A DNA stretch of 64,000 nucleotides, taken from Amia ocellicauda (Eukaryota > Chordata > Actinopteri > Amiiformes > Amiidae). The stretch covers positions 17,652,520 through 17,716,519 of the forward strand of contig NC_089868.1 of assembly GCF_036373705.1 (NCBI RefSeq), written 5' to 3'. Numbering within the stretch: position 1 is the stretch's first letter; each line of letters starts with the position of its first letter. The notes under the pieces are model-generated. The model made no database searches, was not told where the DNA came from, and was given only the letters and a program-made list of their open reading frames with translations. A program made the translations under genes and the position numbers. Below are positions 45,186 through 58,901 of the stretch, in pieces.

Positions 45186-45288
45186 GAAGCAGTAATAGGC
45201 GATGCAGCACAGTTGAAAAGTCAAGAAGGAAGGGGTCCGGCGATTCCATTAGTCCAATATTTGTGTGACCCCCTCCACGTGAAGTCCG

Positions 45289-47536
45289 TTACCACATTGC
45301 CCTCTGGACACCGGACATGTGATTGTGGTCGGCGAGGTGGCGGAAAACAATACGACTCAGACGCCACCTGCGTTTCACCCCCCGTGGCCGTGATGTCATC
45401 ACACACCTGTTCCGAATTCGCACAGGGCAGCTGTCCCGCGGCAGAGCGGCGATTTCTTTATCAGCAACCTCCTGCAAAAATGTTAATACAATATATTATA
45501 ATACTATTCACATTCAAAAACAATTGTATCAATATCAATATACAAGGAACCAAAACAGTACCATCACACATGTTGGGCACATTCAATTTAAAGGATAAAA
45601 AATTATAATCTTGTTTGACTATCATTATTCACAACCAAGTGTTACCAAACTTTCTCAAATGTATTTATAAAATGTCCACTTTTAGGGTGTATTGTCAAGG
45701 TCTTAACTACTTTAAGCTTTTATTAACTTAACTGATTCTTACCTGGTGTGATCACACTTCATAATTACAAATTCTGTTAAATTGTTAACAGAAACCAGCA
45801 TCCTTGAGTTTGGTTTTGAGTAAACCAATCTCAAGGAGAAGAAGAATAAGGATGAGTAATCTGAATGTCTAATTAATAGTGATTTATATCAATCCTGTGA
45901 ATAGACTGTTTACATATAGGTATCTCAAGTGTAACATTGTTTAAACCTCCTCTCTGCCAATCTTACTGACATCACTTGGGGATTAGACTGAGTTGGGTTA
46001 GGATCACATAATTCTGTCCATTAGGGTTGAACTTCTGCTTAATTAACTAAAATTGATTTATAGGCAAAATGAGGATTAGTTCTAATGTTGGTACTGGCTT
46101 AGGCTGGGGGTCTGACCATTCATAGGGCTGTTAATAGTTTAGATATCATAACACTCATCCAAATTCAGCCTTCACAGCAAACAGAGACTGTACAGAAACG
46201 ACCAGCCATCCGTGGCCAATGTAAAAGCTGGTCATGTTCCAGCAAAAGAGGGAAATCTTTTTCTCTGTGTGTGCGCTTACTCTGTGAAGACCCAGACTAA
46301 ATAATGTAAGTTTTGATCGTAAACCTAAAAGATAACAAAGCACTGTCCCATCATTCTACTCCACACAGGAAAACAGTATTTATCCATTCACTACCTGCAG
46401 CTCTTTTGGTAAGATGTTGTTTTTCCTGATAGCATTAATCCGGAGTCTCTCGTTGGCATATTCAAATGCCATCTGCCTTCTCTTCACATCTCGGACCATC
46501 CTCCAGTTAACATAGTAACCTCTGACCTGCTCCGCATTCGCGGTGGCACTCCTCAAGGCCTGAAATACAATAATAATTATGATTTATTAAACTGCAATTG
46601 GTGAAATATACTCCAGGTACAAAACTGCAAATTGGTATTTAAAAGTTACTGATCATAGACATTTTCAGAGGTCTGTTGTAGCTTTTTTGGTCCCTTTTCT
46701 TGGTCCTGAGCATCAATAGGATCTCATTGATTTCATTCACATTCTTATAATTAAATCAATTAGACCACTGTAGTAAAGTAATGCATAATATAATTTTATA
46801 CTAACTTTATAATATAATACAATAACAATAAGGTGTTAAATGATAACTGCAATAAATAAAATATTCAAAGAAATCAAATCTGGATTACATTTCTGTGTTG
46901 GTACTCAATACAGCTGGCGAATCAATTCAAAAAAGATATAGTGGCTAGTGTAAAGGATTTATTAATTCAAATAAAGCAACTTTATAAACAACTCCTGTGT
47001 CAAATTACTCGGGACATTTGCTTTTTGGCATCCCGATCAGGGGCGGATACAACCTATTATACTAGGCTGACCGGTTCATTTAATTCTTGCGATCAACTTT
47101 ATGGATTTACTGAAAAGATGAAGAAGACGAAATCACTATTTTTTTATTTTAGGTACCCACTGCATTCAGATGCTCTCGTCTCAATGTAAAACTGACCTGT
47201 TGATTCGTTTCATATAAAAACAAGAAATGCAAGAATTACGTGACATGAACAATACTAGTAACTGCAGTCGTACTGTATTTATTTTTAGCCAATTGTAGAA
47301 TATTTTATTCTCAAGATGCTGTTTCCTTCTTATCGGAGCTCGTCCTTGAATAATGTCACGTTGTCTGGATCAAATAAATGAAAGGTAAATAATAGTATTT
47401 TCCTACACAATATAAAACCGTAATTATAATAATAATACAAACAAATTTGAAATGCCACCTGAGTCGTTCTCCCAAACGAAGAGTGTAAAATCCCAAACCC
47501 CGAACTGACAATCCGACCCAGCATGGAGGCCGCCAT
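45289..47536 (-). CDS. mrps14: MRPS14, mitochondrial small ribosomal subunit protein uS14m (complete, 3 exons)
   Basis: Exons 47459-47536, 46395-46559 and 45289-45471 are all phase 0 and give 141 residues (human 128). Exon 1 ([20 protein letters not shown]...) is a basic, hydroxylated, amphipathic N-terminus that fits a mitochondrial targeting peptide. Exon 2 carries [20 protein letters not shown] and [16 protein letters not shown]. Exon 3 carries [18 protein letters not shown], then the uS14 signature [19 protein letters not shown] and the ending SGVQRAMW, which closely matches human. The protein sits in the head of the 28S mitoribosomal subunit. The extra N-terminal length relative to human lies at the exon 1/exon 2 junction ([17 protein letters not shown]). 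The gene lies upstream of CACYBP on the same strand; as I recall, the two converge in human. Confidence 0.96.
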
Positions 47537-47541
47537 GTTGA
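47525..47541 (-). promoter_or_regulatory. YY1-like motif overlapping the MRPS14 start codon
   Basis: The sequence around the start, CAACATGGCGGCC, fits the YY1 core ATGGCGGC. YY1 sites at the start codon are common in ribosomal and mitochondrial housekeeping genes. No TATA box was seen upstream. Confidence 0.4.
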
Positions 47542-47861
47542 AATATTGAAGAAGACAACTTTATTTAAAACTAAAGCAAATCCCACCACAGGGCAAGCAG
47601 TGGTGAACGACCTAAGGTTAGTTACATATATAATACAGAATATATAATAAACTCCGCCATCAAGTTTAATTACATCAAATACTTCACAAAATTAAGATAA
47701 TTACAGAAAAAGTATATTTTGCAGAAATGCATGTATAATTTCATTTATAAAGTGAGATGAAAAGTATCACTGCAGTTATTCTGGTAAATGTTTACACTGA
47801 TATCTAACTAAACAACCTCTTTAATCTCATTACAACATTGAAAGATAAGTATGAACAGTGC

Positions 47862-47919
<58 letters not shown>
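47862..47919. repeat. (AAT)n microsatellite
   Basis: About 19 perfect AAT units upstream of MRPS14; non-coding. Confidence 0.95.
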
Positions 47920-48239
47920 TATTCTTTAAATTAAATGTCTATCTCCCTGTATATATATAGTGGAGATATTGGCGTAGGTGTAATATTGAGAGAGCGTTCA
48001 TTTTATACTTTTTTATACATTTTATACTTTTTTAATAACATTGGCAACTGACTATTAATCGACAGTTGAATGTGAACACGACACTTTATATTTTTTTCCA
48101 ATGATTTTATGGGGGGGTACAGTGTATTTTTATTGTATACAGTCTCCTTAATTTGTGTATACTGTATATTGGAAATTAGGTGTATATTGTATATTGTGTT
48201 GTGTAGCAGATGTGTAATTGTGTTATGTGTAAATCAGAT

Positions 48240-48352
48240 GTTTAGGGAAATTGTCATACTGCTATGTTGCTTGGAGCTGCACCCAAGATGTCCACCCACT
48301 GTTGCAGTTGTGTATAAGGTTGAGTGACAATAAAGGAATCGTATCGTATCAT
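48240..48352 (+). repeat. Possible 3' end of a non-LTR retrotransposon
   Basis: The segment ends 'gagtgacaataaaggaatcg' followed by short tandem 'gtatc' units. An AATAAA followed by a short tandem tail is typical of CR1/Rex-type LINE 3' ends. No reverse transcriptase frame is recognisable upstream, so this is a tail fragment at best. Confidence 0.4.
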
Positions 48353-48473
48353 ATTCAGAGTCGTTATTGTGGGGTATTTCTGGTGTCCATGGTGGGATTA
48401 GGTTAAATAATTGGTAAATTTGTAGATTGAAATTTGACAGAAGGCTAATGTAGCACAACCCCCTGGTTTGTGT

Positions 48474-48641
48474 GGTCAGGTGCGTAGGCCTGTGTATAAG
48501 CTGGAGACCTTCTCAGGTGAAAGAGGCGATTGGTTCGACTGGCTTGACCAAGTTGAGGCTGCTGCTGACGTTAATTCATGGATTGCAGAGCAACAGTTGA
48601 GGTTTTTGACTCTCTTGTTAACCAAGGTTGTATTTCTGTGA
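48474..48641 (+). mobile_element. Gag-like retroelement fragment (Ty3/Gypsy-type)
   Basis: A 55-residue open stretch contains KLETFSGERGDWFDWLDQVE and then AAADVNSWIAEQQLRFLTLL, ending at a stop at 48639-48641. The pattern K-L-x-T-F-x-G ... W-x-x-W-L-x-Q-x-E ... W-x-x-x-Q-x-x-x-x-L is characteristic of the start of a retrotransposon gag domain. No protease, RT, integrase or LTR was found around it. Downstream frames are full of stops. Resemblance is by eye only. Confidence 0.45.
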
Positions 48642-50110
48642 TTACTGAGAGCCTGAGTTTGGTGGCTGTCGTGATTCACATGTTGAGACTGACTTGGTTC
48701 ATATCTCTGTCCCTTGGTTGGAGCCAGACTGCGGATTCAGGAAAGTACGGTTCTCTTGCCTAGCCTTGCTTTTTGCCTCCCTCTGTTGGTGGCTCTGTGA
48801 ACTTGCCTATATATTAGGGTTGGCCGTGCATTCTCTTGCCCCTCCATTAAACTCTCCCATATATTCAGTCCAGTTTTCTTGAATTAACAAAATATGTAAC
48901 TTCATAGGCATTATTGTGTGTTGGGGGATATAAAATAAGATCAGATCTCACTCCAGTTATTAGAACAGAATACATTACTTTAAATTAATTGTAATTCTAT
49001 GACACTTTCACTTTCTCAGTTCAAGAAGGGATTCTTTAATCTCAGGGCACATCTCTCGTAAACCACTTGCAAAAGAAGGAAAGTCAATTTTAACACCTTT
49101 AAGTATCTCCAAATGATTTAATTTCAACCAAATTCTCCATCTGCCTAATTTCACCTCATTTTACAGCCATCTGTTATCTGAAATTTCCTAACTTTAGTTT
49201 GTTCGAAAGTTGGTTGCCATGGACTTAAGGTCCCATGCTGGAGTCATGCCCCCTGCATCTTGATTGCCACTAGGGTTGCCACTTTTGAGATACGAAAATA
49301 ACAGACGCCAGCCACACTAGTGAAATTTTCTAAAGCCGCCCCTGGCCATCAACTGTCTGAATACAAATCACTCTCACAATCCCTAAAAAGGCAGAAAAAG
49401 AATACTTCTTATCTTGCTTTGTTGATTTCTGTGCAGACAGTATGTCGGCTTCGGCACTAAATGATAGGGAAAAATTGACTCCCTCAATAGATATGCGGAC
49501 AAGAAATACTCAAGGCCCAGTTTAATTAGAATAATAACAAATAGGTTATTCAGATATAGCAAAGTGCTTTATCACACACTTCTCCTTTTTCTTCTGTTCT
49601 CTCTATGGCCTTTTCTCTAAAAACACGCTACACAGAGCTACTGCAGCTGGCCTCTCCGGAGCAATACACAAAGCTTAAATTCATACATGGGTTACACAGG
49701 CAAATAGAATATATTTGGCATCTAAACAGGGCACTGTCCCACATCAGTTTAATAATATACATCATAGCACTGTGTATTTGTGTCCTTATTATTAGTACTA
49801 CTTCTAGTGTAGATAACTACTGTTTTTAATTATACAATACTTTTCTCAGTACTGAAAAGATGTACAAGAGCAAATTGTTTTCACATCATCTTTTTAAAAG
49901 TAATTTCTCACACATCATCTTTGTCACAACCAAAACAGAACAAAACTCGAACCTCACACAATTCTGCCAGAACTGCATGTGTTGACTGTATTTAGGAATG
50001 TGTGGTTCAGGGTGACCTGTAAGACTAAGTGGATTGGGGATCTGGCATAACCACTGCAGGGGGGCAGTAACAAGAGCAGAACAATGACTCAAGAGGAGAG
50101 TGACCCTCTG

Positions 50111-53100
50111 TCAGATGTCTGCAATGACATCCTGGCCAACACTTTCCTGTCTCAGGTGGGGCAGGACCTGTGAGAGGGCAGACTGAGCTCCCAGGACCGC
50201 CTGCCTGTCAGCCACATCCGCGTCCTTCAGGCCCGAGCCGAGGATGGGCAGCAGCTCCAGGCCGTGGACTTCCATCTGCCCAGAGACACCCAGAGCAACC
50301 CGTCAGCACAGACACTCCCAAAGTAGTGACTTTTGAATTGAAACATGCATTTCTCTCAGATGACAGGTTTCTCTAGCGCAACATGAAGAGAGACAGGGAG
50401 CTACTTTATCCCCACATCCCCATCCACACTGGTTGCCAGATCCAGCACATGTATCCATGTCATGTCCAAAGGCAGGCGGTTCTGTGCTGTTCTTACCTGG
50501 GCGGCAGTGGCTCTCGCATGACACACACGAGGGGTCCTGGGCTCTGTACTTCAGGCTCTTCAGCAGCACGGCCCTCAGCTTCTGCTCTGAGCCGCCCAGC
50601 AGCTTGAAGATGGGAGAACGAGGTGCTATGAGAGCAGCACATAGCCACATACCCGAGGACCTCCCGAATGCCATGGAGCTGCGGGCCCTGGTGAACGAAG
50701 GTACAGCCGGTAAGGAGACAATAAATATTCCTGTCAGCACTGTCTGTGATGAGGTACCTGGCCAGTAGCTCTTAGGGCTCTGTAGCTTTGCCCAGGCTGC
50801 CTCCTGCTTCAGCTGCCTAGTCACCTTCTTCAGCTTGGCCCGAACCAGAATGGCCCTCACGGCCAGCACGGTCTCTCTGTGGGAAAAGGAGAGGACAGTG
50901 CTCGGCCGAGGACTGCTACAGCTCCAGTAGAGCACCAATACTCAGCAGAATCAACTGCGTCTCACACTGTGGAGCTTCTGTCCAGGGACCCTGCTCACCT
51001 GCACCCCAGTGTGGGATCCTCTCACTGCAGCCCATGTGGATAAGGAGGGTTCCAAAGAGCTGGGGAAAGACCCTCTGAAATTGCTCCGACCCCCCAGGCA
51101 TCCAGCAGCTCCCACACAGCACAGATCACCTGACACCGGGAGAGACACACAGGGTCACACTCACCACGAGAGAAGGAACCCTATTTTGAGCAATATATCT
51201 CTGAAAGAGTCACATGGTTTAAACTGTGAACAAGCAGTGGCCGTCTCTTGGTACTCACAGCCAGGGTCAGGTGCCCAGTGGACACACTGTCCGTAGCCAG
51301 GTCCCTGCGCAGTGAGGCAGTCAGTTTCCCCATAAGGAACCCCAGCAGCCTGTGGGACAGCTTGTCCCTCAGCACTACAGCCACTCGATGACTCTACAGC
51401 AGCCAGTCATTGTGAAAGACAGGCCCCTGTGTCCAGCTCACTGGTCCAGCGGCAGGGCCCAGCTCAGGAACATCTCGGCAGCCTGCTCCGGGCACTGGGA
51501 GACCAGGAGGATGACCATTCTGAGCTGCTGGTCAGTCAGGTGGGGCAGGCAGGGCTGCAGTGCACCCAGGATGTCAGGGACCTGAAGGAAAGAGACATGC
51601 CTTCAGACTTCAGCACCGGAAGTCAAGTGCACAGACTGGTTGTTGCTGCAGTCTGGCCCTGTGGCCCTTACCAGCTTCTTCAGCTCAGCTCGTCTGGCCT
51701 CCAGGAGATTGCAGAAGATGGAGCTGCAGCCACGGGAGAAGGAGGGCTCACCGGGCACAGGTGATGCGAAGGACTGGGCTTGCTTGGGAAAGGACAGGAA
51801 AACAACTAAATCACAATGATCAGGAGAAACAGTATGGTTACAGGCTGAGAGTGTCTGTGTGTTTCGATGTGTTGACAATGACAACAGGAGGTTAAACAGC
51901 ACTGAGAGTACTGAAGCGCTGCGAGGGGTGAGAGGACAGTACCTGCAGCTCTGAGGAGGTGGTCCACAATCAGCGTAGATGCGGCCCGGACCGGCTTACT
52001 GCTGCTCTTCAGATGCCGAATGACAAACATGGCAACTTTCTTTGGGAAGGAGTTTTCTATTGGAAAAAAGGCAGGCAGCACAGAGCAGTGAGCTCACTAC
52101 ACAGGCCAACGGATCAGAACCAGGACTCTCTCCTGGGGCCACAGAGCCCTGAGGGAGTGACAGCATCAGCAAAGAACAGCTCATCATCCAACTACTCTGC
52201 TGGTTTTTGTTCCAACTGAGCTCCTAATTACTTAATTGAACTGTTAATTGAACTAATCATTTCCTAAATCAGAGCCTTTTAATTAGTTTAAACAGTAGGG
52301 GTATTAAGTTAAATATACAATTGTACAAATAACTTATTAAAGAACCAACTCTTTTATTACACAATTTAAAAGGTAAAATCTAAGAAGATTGCAGACAAAC
52401 TGATGCACGATCTAAACAATAAAGAAAAACAACCGCTAACACATATGACACTATGGGCTGGCTTCACAGACCCCAATTAGCACAACTCATGGGTTCCTCA
52501 ATGTATGTTTGGGAATCCGGCTATGAGCTTTTATCATTAATTCCAAAACAACCTAAAATATATGAAACTAAACCAAACCAACCCAAACCCTTTCCCTGAT
52601 GTTAAACATAAAACCAAGCCTTTAATCTTGAGATGGTCTCACATCTATCCCACCCCCATTACACCAGTTAGCAGAGAAAGCTCTACCTGGACAAGGGTGT
52701 CACTATTGGAGCTGTCTTTGTACAGCGCCACTGCAGCGTCCATCAGCTGGGTCAGATGTGCCTGGAGTGTCTTAGAGGACACCAGGGAGGTCATGACAGT
52801 AGAAGCACTGACTATCACCTCCCGCAGCTTCAGCACACACACAGAGACAGTTACACTGTTAGTGTGGGGAATGCCAAGAGGACAAAAGTGCAATTACAGA
52901 ACTCGGAACAAGTGTTACTAGATGACTTTCTGTCACCCCAGCATTGTCCGCAATGGCACCATAATAGGATTATCAGCATAAAGGGTGAGAATTACAGTGA
53001 TTTATACTGTGGCAATCCTCTCCCTGTAGATAAATCACCCTCCCCAACACTGTGTGCCTCAGAAAAGCTGGCAGAGGATCACTGGGCCATAAAGCCTGAC

Positions 53101-53880
53101 TGGTCATGTGTGTAACTGGAAAATTTAGCAGTCCACATTTAACAATCACCTACTCCTCTGGAGATTTTCACAGCGGCCCGTACCTGCAGGTTCCTGTCAT
53201 CTAGCACTAAAAAGGACTTTAAAGTCGTCTACGAAGGAGAGGTCCATAACTGCAATGAAGTCCTCCTTCCTCACTCTTGGCTCAGTGCTCACTCTAGGAC
53301 CAGAAACGTATTCCAGGATACTCCCACAGAAGTTGGTGAGCACTGGGAGATGATAAACAGACGCAGGGATCATTCACCATTATTTACACACAATTCACGG
53401 CTCAGCTTCATTGAACTCAGCATTAAACAAAAATAGGATCAATGTCGCCTTAGGGAGATCTGTTATTCCAGGAGTCAGCTGTGACCTTCACTCACCTGAG
53501 CAGAACGCCATCTTCAGTTCAACCCTGGGGTGCCTTTACACCTTGAGCACAATACTGCTGAGAATGGCATTGAGGCGGGGTGCCATGCCAGACACTGCAA
53601 ACACAGACAACAGTCTTCACTTCAGTACATTAAAAAACATGCGACATATCAGTTCCTTTACAGTGTACAGATACTATGCAAGGATAGGGTGAAACCCCCT
53701 TTGACAAAGCACAGTGGCTACAGGAATCGAATGAGTAGCCAGACTTACTGTTGGCTCGTGATAACCTGGCCAAGGTTTTGAACCACATGGGGTTTGGTTC
53801 CACATCTGTCCTGAATACAAACTCCAGGGTCTTCACGACCTGCCCCGGAAACTTGCATCCTATGGCCACCAGAATGTCAC
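50111..53880 (-). pseudogene. MROH-family (maestro heat-like repeat) gene copy, truncated and disrupted
   Basis: Twelve exon-like segments: 53749-53880, 53496-53594, 53184-53342, 52687-52827, 51943-52056, 51672-51778, 51442-51581, 51259-51391, 51026-51129, 50758-50874, 50497-50625 and 50111-50268, about 1.5 kb in all. They encode alpha-helical HEAT-type repeats, for example CKFPGQVVKTLEFVF, VAMFVIRHLKSSSKPVRAAS, DILGALQPCLPHLTDQQL and QRVFPQLFGTLLIHMGCS, which resemble MROH1/MROH2. Most junctions keep phase. Lesions: an in-frame TAA at 53536-53538, a 1-bp insertion near 53209-53215, a 1-bp insertion near 51090-51098, and a phase gap between 52687 and 52056 that suggests a lost exon. Family members are often over 1500 residues, so both ends are missing. 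It could be a pseudogene, or a functional gene with assembly errors, since both insertions abut homopolymers. First and last boundaries are uncertain. Confidence 0.7.
52195..52320. repeat. Probable interspersed repeat fragment in an MROH intron
   Basis: The sequence starting 'ctggtttttgttccaactga' with repeated 'taattgaact' blocks resembles a repeat I recall from several fish genomes. It falls in the gap where an MROH exon appears to be missing. Identification is by recall. Confidence 0.4.
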
Positions 53881-56800
53881 CTGCTGCAAGTCGCTAGACA
53901 CATTCTGGGTCAGGGGAAGACAAGAGGAGTAGGGTAAGTCTGAGAAGGCTTTCTGGGGAAAGCAGTGTTTCTGGCACATCTCTGAGTGAGAAGAACATTA
54001 TAAAAAAAACAGGAAGGTCTTTGTCTAATGTACGTGTTTCATAGTGCCTGACAGGAGGAAGTGGCATTGCAGACCATTGCACCTACAGCCACAGCGATAA
54101 CCTTCCTGTGTCGAAGTGTCGAAGCTTAGCTGTAGGATGGGGTAAGATAGTGTAGGTCAGTGCTGTCTCCTTATGTTGCTTTACTGTATTTATCGGGTGC
54201 TTTCTTGAGTGATTTATTGGAATTATTGTTTAAATCAAGTGAGATTTTTTTTTTTTTTTTTTAAGGATTATGTACGTCTTTGGCCGTTTGTTAACATTAG
54301 GTGGCAGCATTTCACTGTAGTTCTCTGAGACAAACATTGAAATGTCTCTTCTCTTCAAAAACATTGTGTAATGTTTCTTAATTGCTTCACCTTTTCTTAT
54401 GGGTGTAGTGTCTCATACATTGAAAAATACATTTTATAAAAGGTGACCTTGATTGATAAACACAATGCCAATTACAATTAACAAAAATCTGAAGCTGATA
54501 TGAGTTAATACCACACTTGGTTAAGTCATTGCACAAAGAACATCCACACAGTCCCCAGATGCACTACAATGTTGGTCCAAAACTATGGTATGTTGGGCCT
54601 ATATTGTATACCAGCATTTGACAAAGAAAATTTTGCTCATTGGCCTAATGTAGTACAGTCAATGGTAATAGTACTTATTTGTCAGTGTTGTTTAAATAAC
54701 CATCATGATTAATGTTGGCACATAATTTAGGTCTAAAATGTTATGTTTAAGAAGATATACTGTTATGAATTTGAAAAATATACTGTATGGTCTGTGACTG
54801 TTATTTGGAGGGAATGCAGTATGTTTCGTGTCTGTCTGTCAGTTCTGTGTGTTGGGGGCTGGGGAATAATGAGTGGGGGAGCCGGTCACAGGGGGCAAGG
54901 AGATGTATAGGTGTGCCCTGGTCTCTGCCATGGTGAAGTAGTTTAGAGAGCTCAGTGTGCCTTTGAAAGCACCTACAACTGTATATATTGTCTTTTGTCG
55001 ATACATCAAAATGAAAGAAAGCACAGTGTAATAGAACCTTCAGAAATATTCACGTTATGAGGGGGAAAAAGCTCGCGCTGTGGTAAAATGTTTTTCCACT
55101 GCAAGGGGCTTGTTCTCTGTAATTAGAATTGGAACCACATTATCCCTGGAATTCCTGGCCGTCTCACTTGTGGTGAGGAAACAGGAGTGAGAACTACTGA
55201 CTGTAGTTGGAAAGGTGGGCTGGCTTTGGCATTGGAAGCAGAAAATGGGATAGCCTGCTCTTGTTGCCGTCTGGAGCGGAGGTCCACTGGGAGATACGAT
55301 CCAAAAGGGGGTTAGGTTTTGGCACCATAGCTCTGACTAGACTGCGCTGCCTCCTACTGTGTGGCAATCAATCTGAAAAAAATTTTTTTTTTTACTCTGA
55401 ACACGAAGTGAATGTATTATTTGAATTTGTGCTATAGTTGCAATGAATCAGGTAAAGTGCTTAATTTAATTACGTATTCTACAATGCTGTGTGATTTAAA
55501 ATAATACATTAAGCCTCATGTTTTAATATAAATAACATGTAGTTATTAGTATATAGTACCAGTATTGTGTTTGTTAGAGTAATCAACAAACCATGTATAT
55601 TATTACTTTCTCATGTCCCGAAAGCTCAACAGATGCTATTGTGCATTAACAAAGCACAAAAACTGTCAAACTAACACCTCTTTCTGTTTTGATCTTCAAA
55701 ATTGTATTCAATAGATGTTCACTTTAGTTGTACAGCAGATAGCCTCTTCCTGACAAGTGTGCTGAAAAATAATATCAAGCCTGAAGTTTGTGGATATCAA
55801 CACCTCAAGTGGGAGTTGATCTAGAAATTCTGTTTAATGTAGATGCTATCCATCTGTGAGACAGGATTGTAATGCTGTTGAATAAAACACCTTAGAGATT
55901 ATGCTACCAATGAATAATCGAGCAGTAACATAAGAAACAATAGGGTGTTGAACTGATACAGATATTCTAGATAACAGTTATGAAATATCTTCTTACATTT
56001 ATCATTTGTATTGGTTGTATCAATTATTATCTACTTCAGTTTTCTGTTCATTATGGTCTGTATTTGAAATTCTTTCAATAATACAAAGGAAAAGAAAAAA
56101 AATGAACTCATACAAATACCTTAAATATTGTGATATAATTGCTAAACATTCTTACTGTGTGTGCAATGAGGGGGTGGGGTTGGGAAACAATTAAATATTT
56201 CCTGCCCTAAAGATACTTAAATGGGAAAGATTGCTATGTAAAAGCATACTGATAATGCAGTTCGCAAAACGTCAAGACAATTAAAACAATCTTTGCATTT
56301 TGGATGGTTTCAACACTTGCCATTCCTGTGATTAATGGAAAATCAATTTTGTGAAAGATGCAATGCAAATTCATTTTGAGAAAAAAACTTTCCTAAAGGT
56401 CACATGCTATAATATAATAGGAATCAGCTCTTCAATACTTGAATGGTGCTACAATGATGTGTACTAAGAAAACAAGACATGGTTTATGTTCTGTTGTCTG
56501 TTTCATTCATCTTCCATTCTTCCTAAACTTGTGGTTTTGAAATCTCAAAGAAATATCCAAGAAAATTCCTCCTGCAGACTTTCACAAGCTGGAGGGATTT
56601 GCAAGTGGCTGTTTCTGGTTAAATGAAAATATATGCCAAATTACATAAATGTATCATCAAACATCCACATGAAAAATATTTTAATTTTATGTAGAAATAT
56701 TCCTATGTCCCGCTACACATTATACAAAACAGTCTAGACTTCAAATGAGTAGTGAATATTTGTGAACGGGTACATTTCATGTTCTACCTACTTGTTGTAG

Positions 56801-58878
56801 GCAGCAGCTTATTCATTAATGCTTTATTTAAATTTCCCATGTTCTATTTAATTAAAAACTAATTTAAAAAGCACAAGAGAAAAAATGCCATTATTTCAAA
56901 GGTGGGATTGGCTGCTAATACCTGAGAGACAAAAACAAATAAAATGCTTTAGATTCACATTTAACAAGTGGTTGTTAAAAGGGGTGATTAAAACCAATGA
57001 TCTATGGGTAGATCAAACACAAGTGCACACCCTGCTTAAATATTGTTTGGGCTCAGTCAGCTCAGTGATGCAGATAAAAGTAATAATCTGGCACGTTACA
57101 GTAGCTGTTGGCCATCACATGGTAAATCTTAAAACTGAAATATATATATATATATATTTCCCAAACTGAAAATAGATGTTACAACCAGACAGAAATCTGT
57201 CCATCACTATCAGCTGAAAAAAGGTGTCGAACATTCTGTAAAATAGGGTTTCTGTCCACTTAATGCCCTTTCAAATATTATATTCAGATCATTCAAGCTA
57301 TGATATCTTATGAGATAATGCAAGGCAGATGCAAGCCTAATTGATATTCCCAATAATTACTGTATAAACACCCAAACCTGCCTTTAACTAGCAAATGTGA
57401 ATTAAATGTTATCAGCAACTTTGTACAGCTTTCATTAAAAAGAAAACACAACAAATGAAATACAATCTGCTCAATTGTGCTTATCTGTCTTTAAAAAAAA
57501 TCTTCATCATTATCGGCTGTAATTAAACATATGCAGTATTTGTTTGTACAATTAAATCAAATGCCATTCAAGGCTACTTAGCAGATTATTCTTACTTGTT
57601 GTCTTATTATTAATAACTTTACAAAGGAAGTTGTATAGTGCCAGAGGTCAACACATGGTCTTCTTTATACACTCTTCTTTATAGACTGTTACTATGGGTT
57701 CCAGCAGTGATGGGATAGGGTTGGACCACAGTAGCTGATGCAGGGGGTTATAGTGGCACCACCCCAATGCCTTTATTTGAAACTTAATGAAAACCAGTGC
57801 CAGGAATCAGTCATATGATGGATGCTGACGAGTCTAACTGATTGACCTTTGTCACTTTTGTTAGACCTAACCCTGGCTGCGTGACCCTACTTTTTTCTCA
57901 AACCCAATATCATTTCTGAATACTGAACAAATACCGCTGTATTTGGAAGATTATTTCACAACTCTTGAAACAGAGGCACAACCTTAGAATTAAAACTATT
58001 AATTTATTTTATTTATATTATGATTTTACCAGGGAACATTTGAAATTACAGATTCAATCTATGCGTGCTATATGTGTTCAGACGACCCTTTTCCTGATGT
58101 ATGAATTGTGAGGGAGAAGACAATAAGGGAAGCTGTATTTGTTGTAAATGTTACAAACCTGTTTTTGTTTTCTGTAAAGTCTTTGGTATTTTATTTTTGT
58201 TTTGATTTTCATCTCAGTTCAAGATGGACCTTAATTCCATCAAGGGTGAGCTTGAAGACCATGAATAACTGAGAACTCTGTGTTCCTTTTCCTTGAAGAA
58301 TTTCAATAAGAATGTTAATTTTGCCTTTGGTGTTTTTTGGTTCATTCACCCTGTTTCTTATTCATTGTGTCTTTTTGCAGAGTGTCAAGGTCTGGATGGA
58401 AAAACAATTCTGAGATACTTGAAATGCTTGGTTTTCTTAAAAAAGTCTAGTTTCCACAAATCCAAACTAACTTACTGTGTTGAATATAAAACACTTGTGG
58501 TTTTAGAAAAAAAACAACAACAAAACAAAACCAAAAAAAACAAACCAAAACCCCCCTGAACATAAACAACAGTTGTTGTCTGCTGGTGATTAGGAATTTT
58601 ATGGTCTCATCGCTTTTATGTTTTTTTAATTTACTTAATATTTTATTGCATTTTTTCCAAGTTTCAGAAATATATTATTTATTGGGTTTATGAAATTCAG
58701 CTTTATATGTATTTGTATTGTATCTGATTATGGATGCTTGTAATGCATCATTCTTTTTATCCTATATAATCATATTAGTGTTAAATATTTTATATTAAAA
58801 TCAATTAACTTTTTTATTGAAATATACCATTAATTTGAATACAAATTGGTGAATTTATTTTAGTAAATTCAGTGTTCA

Positions 58879-58901
58879 ACAACAACAACAGCAACAACAA
58901 A
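58879..58901. repeat. (CAA)n simple repeat
   Basis: Short run of CAA units with one CAG interruption; non-coding. Confidence 0.85.

Larger units (their letters stand above)
47537..50110. other. Intergenic region between MRPS14 and the MROH copy
   Basis: No intact gene. It contains a long (AAT)n microsatellite (47862-47919), a retroelement 3' tail-like stretch (48240-48352), a gag-like fragment (48474-48641) and otherwise AT-rich DNA. The region looks like accumulated retroelement debris. Confidence 0.5.

Noticed and set aside
45168..45608. Plus-strand 146-codon open frame
   Set aside because: Antisense to MRPS14 exon 3, which matches uS14m residue for residue.
51352..51895. Plus-strand open frames of 77-111 codons
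   Set aside because: They are antisense to MROH exons that join in phase on the minus strand; no family resemblance on the plus strand.
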